From the NCBI GenBank assembly GCA_905221605.1, contig CAJNDS010000574.1, positions 5,001 through 69,000 on the forward strand: a stretch of 64,000 nt of DNA, given 5' to 3'. This document shows positions 43,861 through 55,122 of the stretch, piece after piece. This DNA comes from Symbiodinium natans. Taxonomy: Eukaryota; Sar; Dinophyceae; Suessiales; Symbiodiniaceae. The translations under genes were made by a program, and so were the position numbers. The number at the start of each line of letters is the position of its first letter. Positions within the stretch are counted from its first letter, which is position 1. The notes beneath the pieces were generated by a model. That model saw nothing but the letters and a program-made list of their open reading frames with translations, made no database searches and was not told the DNA's origin.

Positions 43861-44810
43861 CCAGGGCCCCGGGCCTCTTCCCAATACTAAATCACGAGCC
43901 CGGGCCTTCCCCCAATACTAGATGACGAGCCCGGACCTCTCCCCAATACTAAATCACAAGCCCAAGCCTCTACCCAATACTAAATTACGAGCCCGGGCCT
44001 CCCCCAAATACTAAATCACGAGCCCGAGCCTCCCCCCAATACTAAATCACGAGCCCGCGCCTCCGCCCAATACTAAATCACGAGCCCGGGCCTCTCCCCA
44101 ATACTAAATCACAAGCCCAAGCCTCCCCCCAATACTAAATCACGAGCTCGGGCCTCCCCCCAATACTAAATGACGAGCCCGAGCATCCTCTCAATACTAA
44201 ATCACGAGCCCAGGCCTCCCCCCAATACTAAACTACGAGCCCGGGCCTCACTCCAATACTAACCTGCCATGAGATTCCTGAACTTTCAAAACTTTTAAAA
44301 CTTTTAAAACTATTAAAACTTTTAAAACTATTAAAAAAGCATCGGGCCATCTCCCAATACTAAATTACGAGCCGGGCCTCCCTCCAATACTAAATCACGA
44401 GCCCGGGCCTCCCCTCAATACTAAATCACGAGCCGGGCCTCCCCCCAATACTAAATCACGAGCCCGAGCCTTACCCCAATACTAAATCACGAGCCCAGGC
44501 CTCTCCCCAATACTAAACTACAAGCCCTGGCCTCCTTCCAATACTAACCGGCCATGAGATTCCTGAACTTTCAAAACTTTGAAAACTTTTAAAACTATTA
44601 ACACTTTTAAAACTTTTAAAACTATTAAAAAAGCCTCGGGCCTTCTCCCAATACTAAATTACGAGCCCGGGCCTTCTCCCAATACTAAATCACGAGCCCG
44701 GGCCTTCTCCCAATACTAAATCACGAGCCGGGGCCTCCCCCCAATACTAAATCACGAGCCCGAGCCTCCCCCCAATACTAAATCACGAGCCCGGTCCTCC
44801 CCGGAAGCGG
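43861..44810 (+). repeat. 31-bp satellite (CCCCCAATACTAAATCACGAG)
   Basis: About 27 copies of a 30-32-bp unit, GAGCCCGGGCCTCCCCCCAA plus TACTAAATCAC. It is interrupted twice (44265-44340, 44540-44640) by GAGATTCCTGAACTTTCAAA plus AAAACTTTT runs that belong to the neighbouring TTTTAATAG satellite, so the two satellites have exchanged segments. Spacing is constant with no unique spacers. Confidence 0.94.
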
Positions 44811-44919
44811 GCCAGCCCCCCCTCCTTTTCCATTTAAACTATTTAAATTATTCAAATTATAAAAATTATGTAAATTATATAAATTAGGGTCGCGTCACTT
44901 TGGTCAGATTTTGCCGGGC

Positions 44920-45355
44920 CCCGCGTAGATCCAGGCAGATTTTGTCCATGGTGATTTCTCCAAAAACACAAAGGACAAAATCTGCCTGGATCTACGCATC
45001 ACTTTTTTTGTAAGAAACAGCGCCGCGTAGATCCGGGCAGATTTTGTCCATGGTGTTTTCTCAAAAAACACGAAGGACAAAATCTGCCTGGATCTACGCG
45101 GCACTTTTTTTTGTAAGAAACAGCCCCGCATAGATCCAGGCAGATTTTGTCCATGGTGTTTTCTCAAAAAACACGAAGGACAAAATCTGCCTGGATCTAC
45201 GCGGCACTTTTTTTTGGTAAGAAACAGCCCCGCGTAGATCCAGGCAGATTTTGTCCATGGTGTTTTGTCAAAAAACACGAAGGACAAAATCTGCCTGGAT
45301 CTACGCGGCACTTTTTTTGTAAGAAACAGCCCCGCGTAGATCCAGGCAGATTTTG
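44920..45355. repeat. About 103-bp hairpin satellite, four units
   Basis: Units begin at about 45019, 45121, 45226 and 45327 (a partial one before). Each contains CGTAGATCCAGGCAGATTTT and, 60 bp later, its reverse complement AAAATCTGCCTGGATCTACG, so every repeat unit is itself a stem-loop. An open frame crosses the array on the minus strand only because the unit lacks stops in it. Confidence 0.93.
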
Positions 45356-45359
45356 TGCG

Positions 45360-45810
45360 TGGCAGCCCGATTTGGCCAAATTTTGCCCGGAGGCTGCCCG
45401 GCAAAATTTGGTCAAATCGAGCCGCGCATTTCTCATCGCAATCGAGCCGCGCATTTCTCATCGCATACGAAGAGCAGCCCGATTTGGCCAAAATTTGCCC
45501 TGAGGCTGCCCGGCAAAATTTGGCCAAATCGAGCCGCGCATTTCTCATCGCATACGAAGAGCAGCCCGATTTGGCCATATTTTGCCCGGAGGCTGCCCGG
45601 CGAAATTTGGCCAAATCGAGCCACGCATTTCTCATCGCGTACGAAGAGCAGCCCGATTTGGCCAAATTTTGCCCGGAGGCTGCCCGGCATAATTTGGCCA
45701 AATCGAGCCGCGCATTTCTCATCGCATACGAAGAGCAGCCCGATTTGGCCAAATTTTGCCCGGAGGCTGCCCGGCAAAATCTGGCCAAATCGAGCCGTGC
45801 CTTTCTGCAG
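45360..45810. repeat. About 88-bp hairpin satellite, five units
   Basis: Each unit contains GATTTGGCCAAATTTTGCCC and, after GGAGGCT, its complement GGCAAAATTTGGCCAAATC, then GAGCCGCGCATTTCTCATCG. Units start at about 45363, 45473, 45561, 45648 and 45735. A different sequence from the preceding satellite but built on the same stem-loop plan. The long open frames here (up to 294 codons on minus, running across both satellites) are not genes. Confidence 0.93.
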
Positions 45811-45904
45811 GCCCGAAATTATTTACATTACTTAAATTATTCACATTTTATCTAAATTATTTCAATTAGTTGGGACTGGATTTTATCTAAATTATTTCAA
45901 TTAG

Positions 45905-46055
45905 TTGGGACTGAAATGAGTCACGGCTCCGTGCCCCCTCAACGAAAGCAGTGACTCATTTCAGGGCCTGAAATGAGTCACGGCTCCGTGCCCCCTCAAC
46001 ACACACAGTGACTCATCTCAGGGCCTGAAATGAGTCACGGCTCCGCCCCCCCACA
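45905..46055. repeat. TGAAATGAGTCAC hairpin repeats
   Basis: Three copies of CTGAAATGAGTCACGGCTCC; the first two are closed by the complement GTGACTCATTTCAG or GTGACTCATCTCAG. A third stem-loop repeat family in series with the 103- and 88-bp ones. Confidence 0.9.
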
Positions 46056-46149
46056 AACTCTTTAAATTCCTTCAAATCCTTAAAATCTGGAAAAATCATT
46101 TTTCCTAGGTTTTAAAGTCCCTCTTCCTGGGAGACTGCAAATTTCAGAC

Positions 46150-46932
46150 CCATTTCAAGGGCCTATCTCTTCTGTTCCTTTCCTTACCCTTTCCTTTTTT
46201 CATGGTTCATCCTTTTTGTCATTTTTGTTGTCCTTATTTCGAAAAGAAAAAGGGAAGGGAGAGATATGGGAGAGAGGATCGCTAAAGAAGAGTCCCATCT
46301 TCTCTGTGCCTTGTTTTGTCTTTCCTGCTCCTTTATTCATCTCTCTATTCTTGCCTTTGCTCTTCCTGTTAAAAATGCAACCCTGTCTATGTCTCCTCCT
46401 CCTTCTCTCTCCCTCCTCTTCAAAGACAAAAAACACAAGAAAAGGAAAAAAGCAAAGGGAATGGAGGCCCTTGGCCTTTCTTATCCTTTGTCAATGGTTG
46501 GGGGTTGGCTGCTTGCCCGTGGCCCCTCTCCATGCTTCAGCATATGCCTCCTCTCGCCTTATCTCCTCGGTTCTTTTCATTGTTCCCAAACGGAAAAAGA
46601 AAGCGAGTTCCTTTCATTTTCATTGTTCTTCCTTTGGGTTTTTGTTTCAAAGGGAAACGAACAAGAGAGAAGAAAGAGGAGAAAGAGAGAAAGGTGAAGA
46701 CGAGTACCATCTTCTCTTTGCCATGGGCGATGGAACGATTGTGCCTGTGGATCGTTTTCTGCATCTTCAAGCGAGAAAAAGGACGCCCCCGAACAAAAGC
46801 ACTCTCTCTCTGTCTGTATCCCTGTCGCTATCTTTCTTTCTTTCGTTCTTTCTTTATCTTGCTCTCTTTCCCTGTCCCTATCTCTATCTCTCACTCATTC
46901 ATTCCCAGTCTCACTCTCTCTCTCTCTCTCTA

Positions 46933-46963
<31 letters not shown>

Positions 46964-49495
46964 ATGTGCGATGGAAGCAGGCGTCCTTTTTACGTTTTCT
47001 GTGTCTTCAAGCCAAAAAGAAAGACATCCCAAAAGATAACACTTAGGGGTGTCCCTTTTGCTCTTGAAGACACAGAAAGCGATTAAAGGCACACCATTTT
47101 GGATTGGCAGCAAACCCAGCTGATGCTCATGATATATCACTCTATATATAGGGGCGATGGAACGGGTGTCCTTTTCATGCGTCTTCTGTGCTTCCTGTTT
47201 CTATTCCTTGCAGTACGCTTCCAGAAAAATGGCATCCTTGTGATCGCTCCTCTCACTTCCCTTTCCCTTCTCTCCATCTATTACCTTTTAACTGATTAAA
47301 AACAAAAAAGGAACTTGTATGATAAAGCAGGGGAAGGGTAAGCAGAGGGTGACTCCTTGCGCGTGGACCTTGCCGTACTTCATCATATCCCTCTTCTCGG
47401 CCTATCTCTTCTGTTCCTCTCCTTACCCTTCTCCTGTTTTCATAATTCCTTTTTGTTTTCCTTATTTCGAAAAGAACAAGGGAAGGGAGAGATATGGGAG
47501 AGAGGATCGATAAAGAAGAGTCCCCCATCTTCTCTGTGCCTTGTTTTGTCTTTCCTGCTCCTTTATTCATCTCTCTATTCTTGCCTTTGCTCTTCCTGTT
47601 AAAAATGCAACCCTGTCTATGTCTCCTCCTCCTTCTCTCTCCCTCTTCAAAGACAAAAAACACAAGAAAAGGAAAAAAACAAAGAGAATGGAGGCCCCTG
47701 GCCTTTCTTATCCTTTTTCAATGGTTGGGGGTTGGCTGCTTGCCCGTGGCCCCTCTCCATGCTTCAGCATATGCCTCCTCTCGTCTTATCTCCTCGGTTC
47801 TTTTGATTGTTCCCAAACGGAAAAAGAAAGCGAGTTCCTTTCATTTTCATTGTTCTTCCTTTGGGTTTTTGTTTCAAAGGGAAACGAACAAGAGAGAAGA
47901 AAGAGGAGAAGGATAGGAAAGATGAAGACGGGTACCATCTTCTCTTTGCCATGGGCGATGGAACGGCTGTCCCTTTGGATCGTTTTCTGCATCTTCAAGC
48001 GAGAAAAAAGGATGCCCCCGAACAGAAAACTCTCTCTCTCTCTCTGTCTGTATCCCTGTCGCTATCTTTCTTTCTTTCGTTCTTTCTTTATCTTGCTCTC
48101 TTTCCCTGTCCCTATCTCTATCTCTCACTCATTCATTCTCAGTCTCTCTCTATCTCTCTCTCTCTATGCGCGACGGAAGCAGGCGTCCTTTTTTACGTTT
48201 GCTGTGTCTTCAAGGCAAAAAGAAAGACATCCCAAAAGAAAGCACTTAGGGGTGTCCCTTTTGCTCGTTTGACACACAGAAAGCGATTAAAGGGACACCG
48301 TTTTGGATTGGCAGCAAACCCAGCTGATGCTCATGATGTCTCTCTCTATATATAGGGGCGATGGAACGGGTGTCCTTTTCAATCGTCTTCTGCATCTTCA
48401 AAGGAGAAAGAACGATGCCCCCCAAGAAGGAAAAGAACATAAGAGACAGGGAGGGGGATTGAAGGGCTCCTCTCTTTACTTATTCTTTCCCTTTCCTCTC
48501 TTCCTACCTGTTCTTGTTCTTATTCGCTTCAAAAAGCAAAATAAGGGAAAGGGGATTTCCTGAAGAGGAGGGATGACACCTATCTGTGAAGAGCAAGAAA
48601 GGTTTTTTTCTCATTCAAAAGGGACAGGGGAGAGATGATAGATATAGAGGAATGCCATCTTCTTGCGCCTTGTTTTGTCCGTCCCTCCCCTTGCCTCTTG
48701 TCTCTTCTATTCCTTGCAGTACGCTTCCAGAACAAAGGCATCCTTGTGATCTCTACTCTCTCACTTCCCTTTCCCCTCTCTCCATCTATTACCTTTTAAC
48801 TGATTAAAAACAAGAAAGGAACTTGTATGATAAAGCAGGGGAAAGGTAAGCAGAGGGTGACTTCTTGCGCGTGGACCTTGCCGTACTTCATCATATCCCT
48901 TTTCTCGGCTTCCTTTCCTTACCCTTCTCCTTTGTTGTTCTCTTAATTCTTCCTTTTTGTTTTCCTTATTTCAAGAAGAAAAAGGGAAGGGAGAGATAAG
49001 GGAGAGAGGATCGATAAAGAAGAGTCCCATCTTCTCTGTGCCTTGTTTTGTCTTTCCTTATCCTTTATTCATCTCTCCTCCATTGTTGTCTTTGCTCTTC
49101 CCATTAAAAATGCGATCCTGTCTATTTCTCCTCCTCCTCCTCTCTCCGTCCTCTTCAACGACAAAAAGCACAAGGAAAACATAAGAGGGGAATGGAGGCC
49201 CTTGTCCTTTCTTATCCTTTTTCAATGGTTGGGAACGTGAGCGGGGTTAGCTGCTTGCCCGTGGCCCCTCTCCATGCTTCAGCATATGCCTCCTCTCGCC
49301 TTATCTCCTCGGTTCTTTTCATTGTTCCCAAACGGAAAAAGAAAGCGAGTTCCTTTCATTTTCATTGTTCTTCCTTTGGGTTTTTGTTTCAAAGGGAAAC
49401 GAACAAGAGAGAAGAAAGACAAGAAGGATAGGAAAGATGAAGACGAATACCATCTTCTCTTTGCCATGGGCAAAACCCGAGCCTTAGCTTCCAAA
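46150..49495. repeat. Three tandem copies of a 1.2-1.5-kb pyrimidine-rich unit
   Basis: Landmark segments recur almost unchanged: CATATGCCTCCTCTCG starts at about 46540, 47767 and 49282, and CTTTGCCATGGGC at about 46717, 47945 and 49460. A diverged partial copy follows the assembly gap (50314-50960). Within units, a motif like TCTGCATCTTCAAGCGAGAA recurs every 100-200 bp, so the unit is itself modular. CT-rich strings (46900-46970; 48030-48165) keep frames open; the translations are Ser/Leu/Phe-rich or Arg/Glu-rich low complexity. I see no gene. Confidence 0.85.
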
Positions 49496-49499
49496 TAAA

Positions 49500-49560
49500 C
49501 CCTATTTGAGCCACCCACCCCCCCCCCGTGTGCAGCTTAAATAGGGTTTATTTGGAAGCT
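49500..49560. repeat. Short palindrome AGCTTCCAAATAAACCCTAT
   Basis: AGCTTCCAAATAAACCCTAT (49488 on) and its complement ATAGGGTTTATTTGGAAGCT (49541-49560) flank a C-rich loop. One arm with its C-run recurs at 51008-51048. Confidence 0.88.
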
Positions 49561-49737
49561 GGCACTCGTGTTCACAAGAGGAAAAAAGGCCCCAAAACGT
49601 ATACTTATTTACAAGAGCCAACTTCCAAATAGACCCTATTTTAGGTCCTAGGGGGGGTCCCAGGCCTGAATTAAATATGAAGGCCCCGATTTAAATATGA
49701 ATATTTAATTCTGGAGCTTCATATTTAAATTATTTAA

Positions 49738-50003
49738 TTCGGGCCCGGGAATTAAATAATTTAAATAATTTAAATAATTTAAATAATTTAAATCCTGGAG
49801 GGGGGGGGGCGGGCCTCCTCCCGCAGGAGGAATTAAATAATTTAAATATGAAGGCCCCGAATTAAATATTAATATTTAATTCGGAGCCTTCATATTTAAA
49901 TTATTTAATTCTTCCTGCGGGAGGAGGCCCGTCCCCCCCCCTCCAGGATTTAAAATATTTAAATTATTTAAAATATTTAAATTATTTAATTCCCGGGCCC
50001 GAT
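49738..50003. repeat. AT-rich near-perfect palindrome, arms about 133 bp
   Basis: Centre at 49870/49871 within AATTAAATATTAATATTTAATT. Going outward, both arms carry AAGGCCCCG (one mismatch), ATTTAAATATG, the CCTCCTCCCGCAGGA block, a G9-10/C9-10 run, CCTGG and AATTTAAATA repeats. A smaller hairpin of the same words lies at 49665-49735, and a second copy of the left arm at 50038-50213 runs into the N gap. Confidence 0.93.
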
Positions 50004-50213
50004 TTTATTTACATTATTTAATTCCCGGGCCCGATTTAAATAATTTAAATATGAAGGCCACGATTTAAATATGAATATTTAATTCGGGAGCTTCATATTT
50101 AAATTATTTAATTCGGGCCCGGGAATTAAATAATTTAAATAAGTTAAATAATTTAAATCCTGGAGGGGGGGGGGCGGGCCTCCTCCCGCAGGAAGAATTA
50201 AATAATTTAAATA

Positions 50214-50313
50214 NNNNNNNNNNNNNNNNNNNNNNNNNNNNNNNNNNNNNNNNNNNNNNNNNNNNNNNNNNNNNNNNNNNNNNNNNNNNNNNNNNNNNNN
50301 NNNNNNNNNNNNN
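50214..50313. other. Assembly gap of exactly 100 N
   Basis: A fixed-size placeholder, so the true gap length is unknown. It replaces sequence immediately after a second left arm of the palindrome, where the palindrome centre would be expected. Confidence 0.99.
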
Positions 50314-50967
50314 GTGCCTTGTTGCGTTCCTCCGTCTCCTTGTTTCTTGTCTCCTCTCTGCTGTTCAGTACCCTTCCAGAAAAATAAGTGGCCTCCTTGC
50401 TATCTCTCTCCCCTCTCACGTCCCTTTCCCTTCTCTCCTTCTAGTTTCTTTTAACTGATAAAACACAAGAAAGGAACTTGCATGATAAAGCAGTGGAAGG
50501 TAAGGCAGAGGGTGACTCCTTGCGCGTGGACCTTGCCGTACTTCATCATATCCCTCTTCTCGGCCTATCTCTTCTGCTCTTTTTTCTTACTGTTCTCCTT
50601 TGCATAATTCTTCCTGTTTAGTTGTTCTTATTTCGAAAAGAAAGAGGGAAGGGAGAGATAAGGGAGGGAGGAAAGATAAAGAAGAGTGCCATCTTCTCAG
50701 CGCCTTGTTTTGTCTCTCCCTCTTCTCTATTCATCTCTCTTCTATTCTTTTCTTTGCAATTCCATTGAAGTTGGATTCCCTGTATCTCTCCTCTCTCCTT
50801 CTCTCTCCCTCCTCTTCTCCTGTTCCTCTCTAAATGACAAAAACACAAGAAAGGAAGAACAAGATGGGAATGGAAGCCCTTTTCCTGTCTTCTCCTGTTG
50901 CAATAAGAAGGAAAAGAGCACAGGAGATAAGGAAGGGAATTGAAGAGCTCCTCTAGCAACTTTCTCA

Positions 50968-52150
50968 TGCCCTTTCCTTTCTATCTACCACACCACAACA
51001 CGACCCTCAGCTTCCAAATAAACCCTATTTAAGCCGGCCACCCCCCCCCTCCCCCTCCCCCCTCTCCTTTATAGGAAATGAAAACTGGACACGAACGATG
51101 TCCTCTATCTTTTAATGCAGCAGGAGAGAGCTCCTCTCTCTCTTAATGGGACATGAAAGTCCTCCTGTGTTTGTTTTCAATGAAAGATCTGTCTCTCGAG
51201 GAAATGGAAGATCTCCTCTATCTCTTTCTAGGAAACACTTCTTCAAGTAGGAGAAAGGCTTTTTCATAAGGTGTAAATCAGGAGCTCTGTCATTCCCCAA
51301 AAAAGAAGAAGGAGAGAGGGGAGCCCTTGGAGGACCCTTTTCAGAAGAGGCAAGGGCACTCATTACCTACACAGAGATAAAAGAGCTTTCAGATGACCTA
51401 GACACATGACTTTCGATTGAATTCTGTGGCTCATACTACAATAACAAAAACAAAATGCATTGAACAGCAGCACAAGGCTATGGAAACCACCATATTTTCA
51501 GAGAGAGAAAAAAAGGAATTGAAGTTGAGCAACTTAGTTTCGATTAGAGTTTGTTGTTCTGCAACAACAAAACAAAATGCATTGAGAAAAGAGAAATAGC
51601 GCAAGGTCTACGGAAAAAACAACTTATTCAACAAAGACAGCAAACATAAAGAAGCAACCGAAACGAACGTTGTGCAATTTAGTTTCAGGTAGCTTCTGTG
51701 GGTTTTGTAAAAACAAGACGGTATAGAAAAGCGCGTCGGTTAGACCCTTTCTCTTCAAAAACCTTCGGCTAAACCCTACACACCAAATTCGTCAAGTTCT
51801 GTGGTTAGACTCGGTTAGACCCTTTCTTTGTAGAAACCTTCCGTCCATTACCCTAAGCCCGAAATCTCGTCAATTCTGTGGTTACTGCCTTTCTCTCAAA
51901 AAAACAAGGGTTGAACTGCTGAAGTTTAAATATGTAGTAGTTATAATAGCTTCCAAAGGTTTAAATGCTTCTGCTTTTGTGGCAGGAGGAGCCAGCAACA
52001 GAAAGTGTCTGGCCAAAGAGATTAGGGGTTAAATAGTCCATTGTATATAAACAAAAGACCTATGTCAAATCATACGTAAAGGTTCCTGCCTCATATATAT
52101 ATATATATATATACTCCCCACCTTGGGTTCTAAATCTCAAATCCCCAAGC
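50968..52150. other. Low-information stretch at the end of the satellite block
   Basis: Purine-rich modules with AGAGCTCCTCTC and AGATCTCCTCTA echoes (51112-51363), then AT-rich sequence with AACAAAACAAAATGCATTGA in two versions (51450 and 51570) and two similar copies of GGTTAGACCCTTTCT...AAACCTTC (51735 and 51805). No exon with splice signals found. It ends with an (AT)11 run before telomere-type arrays resume. Confidence 0.5.
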
Positions 52151-52305
52151 CCGCTTGCACCCTAATTAAACCCTAAGCCCTAAAGCCAAACCCCAAACCC
52201 CAAACCCCAAACCCCAAACCCCAAACCCCAAACCCCAAACCCCAAACCCCAAACCCCAAACCCCAAACCCTAAACCCTAAACCCTAAACCCTAAACCCTA
52301 AACAC

Positions 52306-55091
52306 CTTGGTAGGCTTCGCTCCGCTGCACGGAGAAGAGAAGGAACACTGGCGAGCCGCCGCGGTAGGCCTGCCACCCCCTGGTTCTAATATAGGTTAGG
52401 GTTTAGGGTTTAGGGTTTAGGGTTTAGGGTTTAGGGTTTAGGGTTTAGGGTTTAGGGTTTAGGGTTTAGGGTTTAGGGTTTAGGGTTTAGGGTTTAGGGT
52501 TTAGGGTTTAGGGTTTAGGGTTTAGGGTTTAGGGTTTAGGGTTTAGGGTTTAGGGTTTAGGGTTTAGGGTTTAGGGTTTAGGGTTTAGGGTTTCCCAATA
52601 CACGTCCCAAGGCTGGGTTCTATGTTTGGTGCTTGCGGGGTTTGTAGGGTTTTGAGTTTGGGGAACGAGCCCGGAGCCAGGCAACTTGAAAGGTACAATG
52701 CGGTTTAGGGTTTAGGGTTTAGGGTTTAGGGTTTAGGGTTTAGGGTTTAGGGTTTAGGGTTTAGGGTTTAGGGTTTAGGGTTTAGGGTTTAGGGTTTGGG
52801 GTTTGGGGTTTGGGGTTTGGGGTTTTAGGGTTTTAGGGTTTAAGTTTAGGGTTCAGTTAGGGGATTCATTCCGTCGCAGCCGCGAAGTGAGCTTTCTGAA
52901 GCCTGGCCTTATGCTGCCGTGGTGGCGATTGATTGGAAATCTCTTACCTACACCCTATCCATAAGCCCTAAACCCTGAACCCCGAACCCTAAACCCTCCA
53001 CTTTGAGCTTTCTCTTGGGGGGCGGGAGGGTTTCTAGAAGGGCCTTCTCATCAAGAGCTTCACCTAGGGTTTTGCACAAGCCCTGATGCCCCAAAATCAT
53101 GAGACTCTAAAGCCCTACACCCTGGGACGTGCCCCCTTATACCAACAGTCCTTAATGGGGATTATAGTACCCCCCCCCCCCCATTATAATCCCTATGAAG
53201 GACTGTTAGTATAAGGAGGCACATCCCAACCTACACCCTGAAAACCTGAAAACCTGGAACCCTGCAACCCTGAACCTTAGATTTTGGAAAACCCTGAAGC
53301 CCAAAAACCAAACCCCCCCCCCCCCCCCCCCCAAATGAAATAAGTAAACACCCAAAACTGTACAGAAATGGGCTTTCAAGCTAACGCAACGGAGGTGAGA
53401 GGTGCGGGCAGGTTGGAATTCTTTTGGGGTTTTACGAGTCTAAGGGTCTAGGTTTAGGGTAGTAAGCGTGAGATAGACCCGAATTGAAGCCTAAGACCCA
53501 CAATCCCCCTAAACCCTAAACCCATAATCACCCTAAACCCATAATCACCCAAAACCCATATTCACCCTAAACCCATATTCACCCTAAACCCTAAACCCGA
53601 AACCCTAAAACCTAAACCCTAAAGCGGGGCCTCATCCAGCTTCTGCTCGTTCTTCCGCTGTGTGGCCCACACGTTGTGGCCTTGGTTGTTAGGGTTTATG
53701 GTTCAGGGTTCAGAACCCTATAACCCTAAACCCTAAACCCTAAACCCTAAACCCTAAACCCTAAACCCTAAACCGTACCCATGCCAAGGTTCCAGATAGG
53801 TGGTCCTGGCGTGCTGTATGGTAGCCAGCTCCTTCTTCGGCTTGAGTAACCCTAAACCCTAAACCCTAAACCCTAAACCCTAAACCCTAAACCCTAAGCC
53901 CTAAGCCCTAAACCCTAAACCCTAAACCCTAAACCCTAAACCCTAAACCCTAAACCCTAAACCCTAAACCCTAAACCTTTGCGCAGCGTCTTGGCCTCTG
54001 ACTGTGACTCGTCCATTCTCAGGTTGGCCAAGAGTTGCTTGGTCTCCGGATGTTCATGCAATCTAGTCGCCGCACTGCTGCACCGTACAACCGAAACCCG
54101 AAACCCGAAACCCGAAACCCGAAATCCGAAACCCGAAACCCGAAACCCGAAACCCGCAACCGTAACCTCTAAACCCTGACCTAACAGCCTGAAACCACAA
54201 CCCTTCCTGCACTCAACATGTCCAAGAAGCCCCAATTCCATGTCATGCTCTGGATCCTCACACACCCGGCTGCAAACCCGACACCCCAGAACCCCTCCCC
54301 AGCACCATGAGAAAGGACATGTTCAGACACACCCTAAACCCTAAGCCCTAAACCCCAAGCCCGAAAACCCCAAACCCTAAACCCCAAACCCTAAATCCCA
54401 AACCCGAAACCCCAAACCCGAAACCCCAAACCCGAAACCCCAAACCCTAAACCCCAAACCCTAAAGCCCAAAGACCCTACCCGAAGTGAAGCGCTGAGTT
54501 GTGCAAGCGGCGTATGGACTTGACAACCTGAGCATGGCTTCGATTCCGGACTTAGGGTTTAGGGTTTAGGGTTTAGGGTTTAGGGTTTGGGGTTTAGGGT
54601 TTAGGGTTTACGGCGAAGAAAGCTGCCCGAACCAAAAGCTTTACAGGGCTTAGGGTCTAGGGCTCCCGGCTTGGGGTTTAGGGTTTCGGGTACAGAGCTA
54701 TTAAACGCTAAGCCCCTTTAAGCCCAAGACAGGAATGCAAGCATCAGGCTGCGTGTTTTTCTTTGAAAGTGAGTCGGACTTTTGCATATTGCCTCCGTCC
54801 ACCCCTTACGAGGCGCTCACTGAACTGAAAGAGCTCCCCACTCGCAAGTCTCACAAGTCTGCGCGGGGTTTAGGGTGTAGGGCTCGTAGCGATGGATCAA
54901 ATGGTTCGTGAAGTCTAGGCTCTGATTTAACCTCAGGAACAAAGAAAGGGTCCTTAAGGGAGGGGGATTCATGGGGGGGATGGGGGGGTATACCTGGAAA
55001 ACCTTAGGGAGTGGAAGTGCTAGGGAACCTTGAGTGTCATGCCCCCCTTGAAACCCCTTAACCCTGCTTTGGCGTAGACGCTGGAAAAGAA

Positions 55092-55122
<31 letters not shown>

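Noticed and set aside
44904-45788. 294-codon minus-strand open frame and overlapping plus-strand frames of up to 166 codons
   Set aside because: They run through the 103-bp and 88-bp hairpin satellites; repeat lengths without stops keep several frames open on both strands. The translations are simple repeats, not a protein family.
46216-48355. Open frames of 182-276 codons in the pyrimidine-rich triplicated block
   Set aside because: Several frames on both strands are open together, composition is Ser/Leu/Phe or Arg/Lys/Glu low complexity from CT-rich DNA, and copies of the unit break the frames differently.
51112-51363. 83-codon minus-strand frame
   Set aside because: It is made of repeated AGATCTCCTCTC-like modules related to the preceding repeat block; no splice or family signal.
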